From NCBI RefSeq assembly GCF_014650675.1, contig NZ_BMVK01000005.1, positions 372,001 through 436,000 of the forward strand: a DNA stretch of 64,000 nt. Direction: 5' to 3'. The DNA is from Streptomyces anulatus (lineage in GTDB: Bacteria; Actinomycetota; Actinomycetes; Streptomycetales; Streptomycetaceae). The position numbers and the translations under genes are program-made. Below, piece by piece: positions 9,971 to 17,215 of this stretch (its first letter is position 1; every line of letters begins with the position of its first letter). Below the pieces are notes generated by a model that worked only from the letters and a program-made list of their open reading frames with translations, was not told the origin of the DNA and made no database searches.

Positions 9971-10048
9971 GCCGCGCCCCGGACGCCGTCCGTCTCCGCG
10001 TAATAGCACACGGGACGAAGCTACCGGGTCGGGACGGCGGCCGGCAGC

Positions 10049-10087
10049 CCCGGGCGGGCGCCTCCGGAGTCGGGGGGCCCGCCCGGG
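10049..10087. terminator. Bidirectional terminator between convergent genes
   Basis: Perfect 11-bp inverted repeat CCCGGGCGGGC / GCCCGCCCGGG between the hypothetical gene ending at 9970 and the amidase gene ending at 10095 on the other strand. Confidence 0.75.
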
Positions 10088-10094
10088 TCCGTGC

Positions 10095-11648
10095 CTACTT
10101 TCCGCTCTGCAGAGCCCCCCACGTGGCCGGGCCCACCTTGCCGTCGACCGAGAGCTTGCGGCTGGTCTGGTAGCTGCGCACCGCCGTCTCCGTGGCCGGG
10201 CCGAAGCTGCCGTCCGCGTTCACGGTGGTGCCGAGCGCCGCGGTCAGGGCCCGCTGGAGGCGCTTGACCGCCTCACCTGAAGCGCCCTTGGCCAGCGCCG
10301 GGGTGGTGCCCGCGGACAGCAGGGCCGTCCAGGTCTTCGGGCCGACCGTCCCGTCGGCCTCCAGCGTGCGGGCCCGCTGGAACACCTGCACCGCGCTCCT
10401 GGTGGTGGGCCCGAAGCTGCCGTCCGCCGCGCCCGCCTCGTAACCCTGGGCGTTGAGCAGCGTCTGGACGGCCTTGACCTGCGGACCGGTGGAGCCGGAC
10501 TGCTGGGTCGTATACGTGGGGAAGGTCAGGCCGTCGCCGCCGCTGCCCGGGTCGCCGTCGATCAGCTCCATGTAGTGGTTCCAGTCCCAGTTGGGGCCGG
10601 GGTCGGTGTGATCGGCGCCGGGCGCCTCGCTGTGGCCGATGATGTGCGACCGGTTCTTCGGGATGTTGTACCGGGTCGCGAGGTGCTTGGTCAGGGCGGC
10701 GGAGGACCGGTACATCGCCTCCGTGTACCAGGCCGGGTTGTCGACATAGCCCTCGTGCTCGATCCCGACGGACGAGGAGTTGGTGCTGCCGGCGTGCCAG
10801 GCGGTGTCCTTCTCCAGGACCGACTGGGTGACCTCACCGTCCGAGGAGCGGATCGTGTAGTGCGCGCTGACCTGCGACGCCGGGTTCTGGTACCAGCTGA
10901 TGGAACCGGCGTACGACCCCTGGGTGGTGTGGATGACCACCTTGTCGATGGCGGCCTTGCGGCCGACGACGAAGTTCCCGGAGTACGCGGGAACCCAGCG
11001 GGCCGAGGGGTAGTCCGCGCTCTGCGCGTAGACGTCGGACGCCGACACCGCGCCCTTGTCCGGGGAGACCGGCCGGGAGGGCACGAGAACCTGCTCGCCG
11101 CCGGACACCGTCGCGGCCACGCCCTCCGCGAGGAAGGTGAAGACCGAGTCCGCGTAGAGCGCGGCGGCCGGTCCCTCGGCGGCGCTGTAGCGGGCCACCG
11201 CCGGGTACCAGGAGTTCACGTCCCGGCGCTCGGCGGCGTCCAGGCCCAGCGCGTCGGCGTGGTCGCGCAGGACGGCCGCGCCGCCGAGGATGTTGGCCGT
11301 CGTGTCCCGGCGCAGCCGGGCCGCGCTCTCGCCGGTCAGCTCGGAGGCCTTCTCCAGGGAGCGGTTGGCCGGGTTGCTCGCCAGGTGCATCACGCCGTAG
11401 CCGTTCGCCTGGCTGGGCGTGCCCGCGTGGCCGTCGAGACGGCTCTCTCCGTAGCCGACGGCGGCCAGCAGATCGCGCGGTACCCCGTACTCGTGTGCCG
11501 CTTCGGCGAACGCGCGGTTCATCGGGTCGGTCGTGTCCGCTTGCGGGGCGGCGGTCGCCGGGTGCCCGGTCGCGAGGAGGGCCGTGGCGGTGAGGGCCGC
11601 CACGGCACAGGCGCGGGCGCGGGTTCGGGCGGCGGTGCGGAGGGGCAT
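10095..11648 (-). CDS. Secreted N-acetylmuramoyl-L-alanine amidase with two peptidoglycan-binding domains
   Basis: 517-residue exported cell-wall hydrolase cleaving the MurNAc-L-Ala bond. Order of parts: signal peptide (about 1-33, ending ATA-type), a helical region with an EYGVPRDLLAAVGYGESR segment resembling lysozyme-like folds (about 50-190), an amidase_2 domain (about 230-355) with zinc-ligand His in VVIHTTQG and later in GHSEAPG, then two PG_binding_1 repeats (about 378-440 and 450-515), each ending in a DGxVGPxTWxAL pattern. ATG start with AGGAG eight bases upstream. Immediately upstream the mRNA-like strand is a C-rich tract. Role: peptidoglycan turnover or lysis of other cells. Confidence 0.93.
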   Translation of the reverse strand: MPLRTAARTRARACAVAALTATALLATGHPATAAPQADTTDPMNRAFAEAAHEYGVPRDLLAAVGYGESRLDGHAGTPSQANGYGVMHLASNPANRSLEKASELTGESAARLRRDTTANILGGAAVLRDHADALGLDAAERRDVNSWYPAVARYSAAEGPAAALYADSVFTFLAEGVAATVSGGEQVLVPSRPVSPDKGAVSASDVYAQSADYPSARWVPAYSGNFVVGRKAAIDKVVIHTTQGSYAGSISWYQNPASQVSAHYTIRSSDGEVTQSVLEKDTAWHAGSTNSSSVGIEHEGYVDNPAWYTEAMYRSSAALTKHLATRYNIPKNRSHIIGHSEAPGADHTDPGPNWDWNHYMELIDGDPGSGGDGLTFPTYTTQQSGSTGPQVKAVQTLLNAQGYEAGAADGSFGPTTRSAVQVFQRARTLEADGTVGPKTWTALLSAGTTPALAKGASGEAVKRLQRALTAALGTTVNADGSFGPATETAVRSYQTSRKLSVDGKVGPATWGALQSGK

Positions 11649-11662
11649 GAGGGCTCCTGCTC

Positions 11663-11700
11663 TGTGGGGGTGGGGTGGGGGTGGGGGTGGGGTGGGGGGT
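11663..11700 (+). repeat. G-rich tract, possible G-quadruplex, in the 5' region of the amidase gene
   Basis: Runs of four to six G separated by single T (GTGGGGGTGGGG pattern) lie 15-52 bases upstream of the amidase start. The G-rich strand is the template strand for that gene; its mRNA leader would be C-rich. Confidence 0.7.
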
Positions 11701-11861
11701 AAACGGGTGTGGGGGAAGAGAAAAGCCCTCGGGCCCGGGGTGGGCCAGAGGGGTGCCGAGCACGGTCAGGCTATCGACATGGGGTGGGCATGACAAAGAG
11801 TTGAAGAGCTGATTGTGCTGGCAACATCCTGCAAAATAACGGGAGTTGATCGCAGCGCTAG

Positions 11862-11896
11862 CCCTGTCGGGTGACGTGGAGCATCACCCGACAGGG
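11862..11896 (-). terminator. Terminator after the nitroreductase gene
   Basis: Perfect 13-bp stem CCCTGTCGGGTGA / TCACCCGACAGGG with a 9-nt loop, 32 bases beyond the nitroreductase stop on the minus strand. Confidence 0.8.
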
Positions 11897-11927
11897 GTGT
11901 CGGCACGGGTTGACGTGGAGTCGGCCC

Positions 11928-12659
11928 CTACCAGCGGTCGCGGTGGATGACGTCCGCCACCGGCCGCCGCCGTACAGGGCCGAAGTTGCCCGCGGGCCAC
12001 CCCACCGGCACGGCGGCGAACGTCGCCATGTCCTCCGGGATGCCCAGCTCCCGCTTCCACTCCTGCTCCAGCATCAGATGCCAGATGGTGATGTTCGCCG
12101 CGAGCCCCAGCCCCCGGGCCGCGAGCAGCAGGTTCTGCACCCCCGGATAGACGCAGGAGCCCTCGGCCAGCGCCTGGAAACGCGTCTGCGTGTTCATCAT
12201 GTGCTCCGTGCCCGCCGGGCCGAGCGCCCGCGCCGAAGCGGCGAGACCCTCCTCGTCCAGACGCGGCTCCGGGAACCGGTAGCACGGCACGATCAGCACC
12301 GGGGTGTCGGCGAAGTGGTCGCGCTGATACTCGATCGCCGCCACCATCCGGCCGTACGCCGCCTCGTCCATGCCCTCCGGGGCGTACTTCCCGGTCGTCG
12401 CCAGGTACGCGTCCACGCACCGCTTCCACAGCGGGGCGAGCCGCGCCATCACCTGGCGGTCGGTCACCACCACGTACTCGTAACACTGCATGTTGCCGCC
12501 GCTGGGCCCCCAGACGGCGGCCTGTATCAGCTGCTCGATCGTCTCGTCGGGCACCGCGTCCGGCTTGAGGCGGCGCATGGCGCGCATCGTGGACATGGTG
12601 TCGAAGAGGGCGGGGCCGCCGAGGGCGGACGGGTCGGCCTGAACCGTTTTCATGGTCAT
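11928..12659 (-). CDS. Nitroreductase family protein
   Basis: FMN-dependent NAD(P)H oxidoreductase fold, 243 residues from the ATG at 12659 (a second ATG is at 12653). The N-terminal part has the family pattern TMRAMRRLKPDAVPDETIEQLI followed by GPSGGNMQ, which contacts FMN, and a C-terminal AAVPVGWP motif. The frame is open further upstream but that sequence is not family-like. GGAGGA lies about 21 nt upstream, too far for a normal RBS. It is divergent from a TetR gene whose palindromic operator lies 116 bp away, so control by that repressor is possible. The physiological substrate is unknown. Confidence 0.88.
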   Translation of the reverse strand: MTMKTVQADPSALGGPALFDTMSTMRAMRRLKPDAVPDETIEQLIQAAVWGPSGGNMQCYEYVVVTDRQVMARLAPLWKRCVDAYLATTGKYAPEGMDEAAYGRMVAAIEYQRDHFADTPVLIVPCYRFPEPRLDEEGLAASARALGPAGTEHMMNTQTRFQALAEGSCVYPGVQNLLLAARGLGLAANITIWHLMLEQEWKRELGIPEDMATFAAVPVGWPAGNFGPVRRRPVADVIHRDRW

Positions 12660-12771
12660 GATCGCGGAGTTTAGGCAGGTTCCTCCGCCGGTGTCTCCCC
12701 ACCCCGCGTGCGAAGGTGCGGCCCGATCCGATTTCCGTTGCGGCAGCGGTAGTTGGGGTCGCACCGTGCCT

Positions 12772-12777
12772 TAGAAT
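12772..12777 (+). promoter_or_regulatory. Candidate -10 element of the tetR gene
   Basis: TAGAAT matches the sigma70-type -10 hexamer. It overlaps the left edge of the palindrome at 12775-12796, so repressor binding would block the promoter. No good -35 is evident. Confidence 0.4.
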
Positions 12778-12796
12778 GACTGACCAGTCAGTCATT
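12775..12796. promoter_or_regulatory. Palindromic operator of the adjacent TetR-family repressor
   Basis: Two perfect 10-bp arms, AATGACTGAC and GTCAGTCATT, flank a CA spacer. Such TGAC-rich palindromes are typical TetR-family operators. It ends 17 bp before the regulator's ATG, implying autoregulation. Confidence 0.8.
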
Positions 12797-12813
12797 CGGC
12801 AGGGGGCTACGGC

Positions 12814-13416
12814 ATGGCCAGAAGAGTCGATCCGGCGGCGCGCAGGGACCTGATCCTGAAGGCCGCGGTGCGGGTGTTCGCCCGGCAGGGATTCGCCGCG
12901 ACCCGGGTGGACGACGTCGCCGGGGAAGCGGGCGTAGCCAAGGGCAGCGTCTATCTCCACTTCGACAGCCGGGACGCCTTGCTCACGGCCGCCTTCGAGG
13001 AGTACAGAGCCCACTCGCGGGCGGTGATCCAGCAGGCCCGCACCGGCCCGGGAGACGGACTGGAGCGGCTTGCCCGGCTGGTGCGGTCGGTGCTGGACAT
13101 GGTCGTGGCCGAGCCCGAACTCGCCCGGATCCTCATCGACCTGTGGGCCGCCGGACGGCAGGGAGCCGCCTCCGGGGTGGACATCGCGGCCGTGTACCGG
13201 GAGTACCGCGCGGTGATCGCCGAGCTGCTCGCCGATGCCGAGGCGGAGGGGGTCTGCCGAGCCGGGGTGGGCGCGGGGCACGCGACGGTCGTCGTCGGGG
13301 CGATCGAGGGCTGTCTGGTGCAGTGGATCGTCGATCCCACGCTGCCGGTCGCGGAGCTGACGGCGCCTCTCCTCGACGTGTGCGTAGCGGGGCTGCGACG
13401 CGGGGGAGCGGAATGA
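12814..13416 (+). CDS. TetR/AcrR family transcriptional regulator
   Basis: 200-residue repressor with an N-terminal HTH (about 10-55; GFAATRVDDVAGEAGVAKGS then VYLHFDSRDALL) and an all-helical ligand/dimer domain. ATG start with AGGGGG upstream. The stop overlaps the start of the next gene (ATGA), so the two are co-translated. The strong palindrome just upstream makes autoregulation very likely. Possible further targets are the downstream membrane protein and the divergent nitroreductase. The ligand is unknown. Confidence 0.92.
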   Translation: MARRVDPAARRDLILKAAVRVFARQGFAATRVDDVAGEAGVAKGSVYLHFDSRDALLTAAFEEYRAHSRAVIQQARTGPGDGLERLARLVRSVLDMVVAEPELARILIDLWAAGRQGAASGVDIAAVYREYRAVIAELLADAEAEGVCRAGVGAGHATVVVGAIEGCLVQWIVDPTLPVAELTAPLLDVCVAGLRRGGAE

Positions 13417-13961
13417 GGGCCGCGGGGGTCACGGCGGCCCGTCGGATCGACGCCCTGCTGGTGGCCCCGGACGCCGAGCGGGGCGAGCGGATCATCTGTT
13501 ACGCGGGGGCGCTCGCCGGCACCGTGTTCGCGACAGCCCTCGCCCTGCGCGCCCCGTACGCCTGGCCGGCGCTGACCGTGATCGCGGTGGTGGCCTTCGA
13601 TCTGTTCGGTGGCACGGTCGTCAACGCCACCCGGTCCGCCAAGCGCCGGTTCCACCGGCCGGGGCGCTCCCGGCTCCACCACTTCGCGTTCGTGGCCGCC
13701 CACGTCCAGCCGTTCGCCCTGGCCCTGCTCGTCCCCGGGTTCGGCTGGATCTCCGCCGCCGTCGTCTACGCCCTCACGCTCGCCGGGGCGGCCTGCGTCC
13801 TGCTCGCCCCCGCGGATCTCCGGCGACCGGTCGCCTTCGCCGTCTCCGCCCTGGCGATCACCGCCGCGACGACCTCGGTGGCCGTCCCCGGCGAGTTGGC
13901 CTGGTTCGCCCCCGTCCTGGTGATCAAGCTGCTGCTGGCCCACCTGCTCCCGGAGCGGTGA
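13413..13961 (+). CDS. Small integral membrane protein coupled to the TetR gene
   Basis: 182 residues with four to six hydrophobic segments (CYAGALAGTVFATALAL, WPALTVIAVVAFDLFGG, HVQPFALALLVPG, ISAAVVYALTLAGAACVL, FAVSALAITAATTSVAV and a C-terminal hydrophobic helix). No transporter or enzyme motif is recognised. The start overlaps the tetR stop by four bases, so it is probably the gene that TetR controls. A 9-bp terminator stem follows at once. Confidence 0.8.
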   Translation: MRAAGVTAARRIDALLVAPDAERGERIICYAGALAGTVFATALALRAPYAWPALTVIAVVAFDLFGGTVVNATRSAKRRFHRPGRSRLHHFAFVAAHVQPFALALLVPGFGWISAAVVYALTLAGAACVLLAPADLRRPVAFAVSALAITAATTSVAVPGELAWFAPVLVIKLLLAHLLPER

Positions 13962-13992
13962 ACCCGGCGCTCGGCACGGGCCGGCGCCGGGT
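13962..13992. terminator. Bidirectional terminator
   Basis: Perfect 9-bp stem ACCCGGCGC / GCGCCGGGT between the membrane-protein gene and the convergent oxidoreductase gene. Confidence 0.65.
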
Positions 13993-14004
13993 CACCCCGC
14001 CGTC

Positions 14005-14451
14005 TCAGCGCCGCGTCAGCCGGATGACCGGGATGTCCCGCTCGGTGCCCGCCTGATACTGCCCGTAACGCGGGAACAGTTCCACCAGCCCCGGCCAGAC
14101 CCGCGCCTTCTCCTCGGCCGGGAGCGTCGCCGCGACGGCGCCGAACCGCTCGGTGTCCACGCGGAGTTCGACCTCCGGGTTCGCCTGGAGGTTCAGGTAC
14201 CACAGCGGCGGGCGGTCCGAGCCGCCGTTGGACGCCACGATCAGATAGTCCTCGCCGTCCCGCCCGTACATCAGCACGGTGCGCCGCACCGTCCCGCTGC
14301 GCCGGCCGACGTAGTCCATCAGCAGGCAGGGCACGCCCAGCTGGGTGGTGCCCTTCGTGCCGCCGGAGGACTCGTACAGCTCGGCCTGCCGGGCGACCCA
14401 GTCGGCGGGGCTCGACGCGACCTCCGCGTCGCCGTCCTGCTCGGCCGTCAT
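14005..14451 (-). CDS. DDN-type (deazaflavin-dependent) nitroreductase family protein
   Basis: 148 residues from the ATG at 14451, preceded by GAGAAGGAG. The pattern matches the split-beta-barrel DDN/F420-dependent family: LLMDYVGRRSGTVRRTVLMY, then DGEDYLIVASNGGSDRPPLWYLNLQ and a short C-terminal sheet. Members use reduced F420, which streptomycetes make, or other flavins. Cytoplasmic. It sits alone, divergent from the acyl carrier protein gene. Its substrate is unknown. Confidence 0.88.
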   Translation of the reverse strand: MTAEQDGDAEVASSPADWVARQAELYESSGGTKGTTQLGVPCLLMDYVGRRSGTVRRTVLMYGRDGEDYLIVASNGGSDRPPLWYLNLQANPEVELRVDTERFGAVAATLPAEEKARVWPGLVELFPRYGQYQAGTERDIPVIRLTRR

Positions 14452-14699
14452 CGGTTTCTCCTTCTCTCGTGCCGTCCCGTACGGGCTGCGCCCCCATCCT
14501 GGCATCCGCCCGAGCCGCACCCGGGATTCGTACACCTGGACAGCCCTCCCACCGCACGGGGGAACGCGGACCGGGAACCCGCCCGGGAAGGCGTATAAAG
14601 GGTCCTTCCGGAGCAGCCGGCGTCCCCCGATGGCCCCTCCCCCCACCTCCCCTCACAACGCGGCCGGCGTCACCGCGTCACCGAGCCCAGGAGAGCCGA

Positions 14700-14933
14700 A
14701 TGAGCACTTCGGAAGAGATCAGCGCCCTGCTGGTGACGAAGTTCGGAACCGACCCCGGGGCCATCCGCCCCGATGTTCCGCTGCACCGGCTGCGGCTGGA
14801 CTCCCTCGCGCTGGAGGAGCTGCGGCTGCTCATCGAGGACCGGCTGGACGTGGACCTGGAGGATGTCGCGCTCACCTCGCGCGACACCGTCGGCCGCCTC
14901 GTCGAGGCCGTTCACGGGAAGGTCTCGGCGTGA
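14700..14933 (+). CDS. Acyl carrier protein
   Basis: 77-residue carrier protein. The phosphopantetheine attachment site is Ser35 in RLDSLALEEL. Sequence and length fit a discrete type II ACP. ATG start just after AGGAGAGCC. Its stop overlaps the start of the ketosynthase gene (GTGA), so the two are translationally coupled. It is not the housekeeping fatty-acid ACP setting (no fabD/fabH neighbours), so it probably serves the small ketosynthase-hydrolase unit that follows. Confidence 0.9.
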   Translation: MSTSEEISALLVTKFGTDPGAIRPDVPLHRLRLDSLALEELRLLIEDRLDVDLEDVALTSRDTVGRLVEAVHGKVSA

Positions 14934-16195
14934 GCGCGGCCACCGGCCGGTCCTACCGGCGGGCGCCGCTCGCCCCGTTCGCCGCCGCCGTCACCGGCGT
15001 CGGCCTGGTCACCGCGGCCGGTACGGGAGCGGACGCCGCCTGGCACGGCGTCACCGAGGGCCTCGTGCCGGCCGTCGGCCCCCGGCCCGAACTGGACGGT
15101 CTGCCCTGCGACTTCTTCTACTCCGTCACCGACTGCGACCCGGCAGCGGTCCTCGGGGTGGCAGCCCAGCGGCTGATGGACCGATTCGCCCAGCTCGCCG
15201 TCATCGCCGCCCGTGAGGCCGTCGCCGACGCCGGACTCGACCCGGCCGTCTGGGACAGCGGCCGGGTCGGCGTCGTCATCGGCTCCGCCCACGGCGGACT
15301 GCCCTTCTACGACGAGCAGCACGCCGCCCTCGCCGGGCGCGGGCCCCGCCGGGTCTCCCCGAAGCTCGCCCCGCTCAGCGTCGTCAACGGCGCCGCCAGC
15401 AGCGTCAGCCTGGACCTCGGCGTCCACGGGCCCAGCCAGGCCGTCTCCACCGCCTGCTCCTCCGGCACCGTCGCCATCGGCACCGCCCACCAGATGCTCC
15501 GCTCCGGGGCCTGCGACATCGTCGTCGCGGGCGGCGCGGAATCCACCTGCACCCGCCTCCTGATCGCCAGCGCCTGCAGCCTCAAGGCCGTCTCCACACG
15601 CCGCGAGGACCCCGCGAGCGCCTGCCGCCCCTTCGACACCCACCGGGACGGCTTCGTCGTCGGCGAGGGCGCCGGGCTGATCGTCCTGGAACACCCGGAC
15701 CACGCCCGCGCCCGGGGCGCCACCGTCCGCGCCCGGGTGAGCGGCTACGGGGCCTCCAGCGACGCCCACTCCGCCGTCGCACCGGACCCCGACGGCCTCG
15801 GCATCGAACGCGCCCTGCGCACCGCGCTCGCCGACGCCGGCCTCTCCCCGGCCGACGTCGGGCACGTCAACGCGCACGGCACCTCGACGCTCTCCAACGA
15901 CCTGATCGAGGCGACGATGCTCCGCCGGGTCCTCGGCGAGAGCCCCCTGGTGACCTCCACCAAGGCCATGACCGGCCACACCCTCGGCGCGGCGGGCGGC
16001 ATCGAGACCGCGCTCACCGTGCTCGCCCTCCAGCATCAACTGGTGCCGCCCACCGTCAACCTGGACGCACCCGACCCGCAGATCCCGATCGACGTGGTGG
16101 CCAAGGAGGCCCGCGGCGCCTCCTTCGACTGCGCCGTCAAGACCTCGCTCGGCTTCGGCGGCCACAACGCGGCACTCGTCCTCACCAGGGCCTGA
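14930..16195 (+). CDS. Beta-ketoacyl-[ACP] synthase, FabF-like
   Basis: 421-residue condensing enzyme. The catalytic Cys176 is in STACSSGT, His316 in NAHGTSTLSND and His350 in KAMTGHTLGAAGG, so all three residues of an active decarboxylating ketosynthase are present. The GTG start overlaps the ACP stop by four bases. The frame is open far upstream, but that part overlaps other genes and is not family-like. Together with the ACP before it and an alpha/beta hydrolase 22 bp after it, this forms a compact three-gene acyl-elongating or acyl-transferring unit with no chain-length factor, ketoreductase or dehydratase. The product is unknown. Confidence 0.9.
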   Translation: MSAATGRSYRRAPLAPFAAAVTGVGLVTAAGTGADAAWHGVTEGLVPAVGPRPELDGLPCDFFYSVTDCDPAAVLGVAAQRLMDRFAQLAVIAAREAVADAGLDPAVWDSGRVGVVIGSAHGGLPFYDEQHAALAGRGPRRVSPKLAPLSVVNGAASSVSLDLGVHGPSQAVSTACSSGTVAIGTAHQMLRSGACDIVVAGGAESTCTRLLIASACSLKAVSTRREDPASACRPFDTHRDGFVVGEGAGLIVLEHPDHARARGATVRARVSGYGASSDAHSAVAPDPDGLGIERALRTALADAGLSPADVGHVNAHGTSTLSNDLIEATMLRRVLGESPLVTSTKAMTGHTLGAAGGIETALTVLALQHQLVPPTVNLDAPDPQIPIDVVAKEARGASFDCAVKTSLGFGGHNAALVLTRA

Positions 16196-16217
16196 GCGGA
16201 AGGGAACGCAGGAGCAT

Positions 16218-17126
16218 ATGCCCGAGGAGATCATCCGGACCCTGTCGGTCGACGGAGTGCGCTACAGCTACCGCGTCCTGCCGGGCGCCCACCCCGGTGA
16301 GCCCCCGGCCACCGAACCGACGCTCATTCTCGGCGGCGCGCTCCAGGGGATGTTCGGCTGGCCCCAGATGGACGACCACCTGGGCCCGGCGACCGACGTC
16401 GTCACCGCCGATCTGCCCGGCATGGGCAGCGCCGACCCGCTCCCGCCCGGCCCCAGCGCCGATCTGCTGCGCCGGGCCGTGCTCGGCATCGCCGACGACA
16501 TCGGCGCGCCCCGGCTGAACATCTTCGGGTTCTCCTACGGCACCGCCATCGCCTTCGGCTTCGCCCGCCGCCATCGGGAGCGGGTGGCGCGCCTGGCCCT
16601 CGGCGGGGTCCCGGTCCACATCGACGCGGTCCAGGTCGCCTGCTGGGAGCGGGCCCGGCAGCAACTGGCCGCCGGGGACCGCGAGGGGTTCGCCGCGACC
16701 GCCGCCGACGCGCTGATGTGCCTGGACCCCGAACGCCACGTACACCGGCGGGAACTGGCCCGCCGGTATGTGCGGCGCTCCTTCCTGCACGCGCTCACCC
16801 ACTCGCCGCACGCGGCGGACTCGTTGTACCGGGCGCTGGCCGACCGGCCCGACTTCTCCGGGGGGCTCACCGGCGTACCGGCGCTGGTCTTCGCCGGGGA
16901 GCACGACACGGTGACGCCGCCCGCGCGGCAGCGGGAGTTCGCCGCGACGATCGAGGGCAGCCGGTTCCTGACGATCGGGGAGTCCGACCACTGGGTGGTC
17001 CTGGAGCGGGCCGACGAAGTGGCCTCGCTGGTCTCCCGGTTCTTCATCGGGCGGGAGCCGGTGGCCGACGAGGCCGGTGCCGTCACCCTGCCGCGCCAGG
17101 CGGGTGCCCCGGCCGGGCGGACCTGA
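16218..17126 (+). CDS. Alpha/beta-fold hydrolase
   Basis: 302-residue alpha/beta hydrolase with a complete triad: Ser106 in the nucleophile elbow GFSYG, Asp230 in AGEHDTV and His258 in GESDHWVVLE. The N-terminal LILGGALQG supplies the oxyanion turn. ATG start with GGAAGGGAACG upstream. As last gene of the ACP-ketosynthase unit it may release or transfer the acyl chain, like thioesterases or RhlA-type acyltransferases; this is inference from position and overall pattern. The last codons form part of a 26-bp direct duplication crossing the stop. Confidence 0.85.
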   Translation: MPEEIIRTLSVDGVRYSYRVLPGAHPGEPPATEPTLILGGALQGMFGWPQMDDHLGPATDVVTADLPGMGSADPLPPGPSADLLRRAVLGIADDIGAPRLNIFGFSYGTAIAFGFARRHRERVARLALGGVPVHIDAVQVACWERARQQLAAGDREGFAATAADALMCLDPERHVHRRELARRYVRRSFLHALTHSPHAADSLYRALADRPDFSGGLTGVPALVFAGEHDTVTPPARQREFAATIEGSRFLTIGESDHWVVLERADEVASLVSRFFIGREPVADEAGAVTLPRQAGAPAGRT

Positions 17127-17157
17127 GCGGGGCCCCGGCGGGCCGGACCTGAACGCG
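17106..17157 (+). repeat. 26-bp tandem duplication crossing the stop codon of the hydrolase gene
   Basis: Two units of 26 bp (17106-17131, 17132-17157) beginning GCCCCGGC and containing GGACCTGA. The real stop at 17124-17126 lies in unit 1 and is copied in unit 2. Confidence 0.75.
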
Positions 17158-17158
17158 A

Positions 17159-17200
17159 CCTCGGCGGGGCCGGCCGGCGATCCGGTCCGCCCCGCCGAGG
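17159..17200. terminator. Bidirectional terminator between convergent genes
   Basis: Perfect 12-bp stem CCTCGGCGGGGC / GCCCCGCCGAGG with an 18-nt loop, between the hydrolase gene and the end of the nuclease gene on the opposite strand. Confidence 0.85.
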
Positions 17201-17215
17201 ACGTGCCTCAGTACC

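Noticed and set aside
12660..12764. N-terminal extension of the nitroreductase
   Set aside because: The extra 35 residues are Pro/Gly-rich, unlike the family, and reach close to the tetR promoter region.
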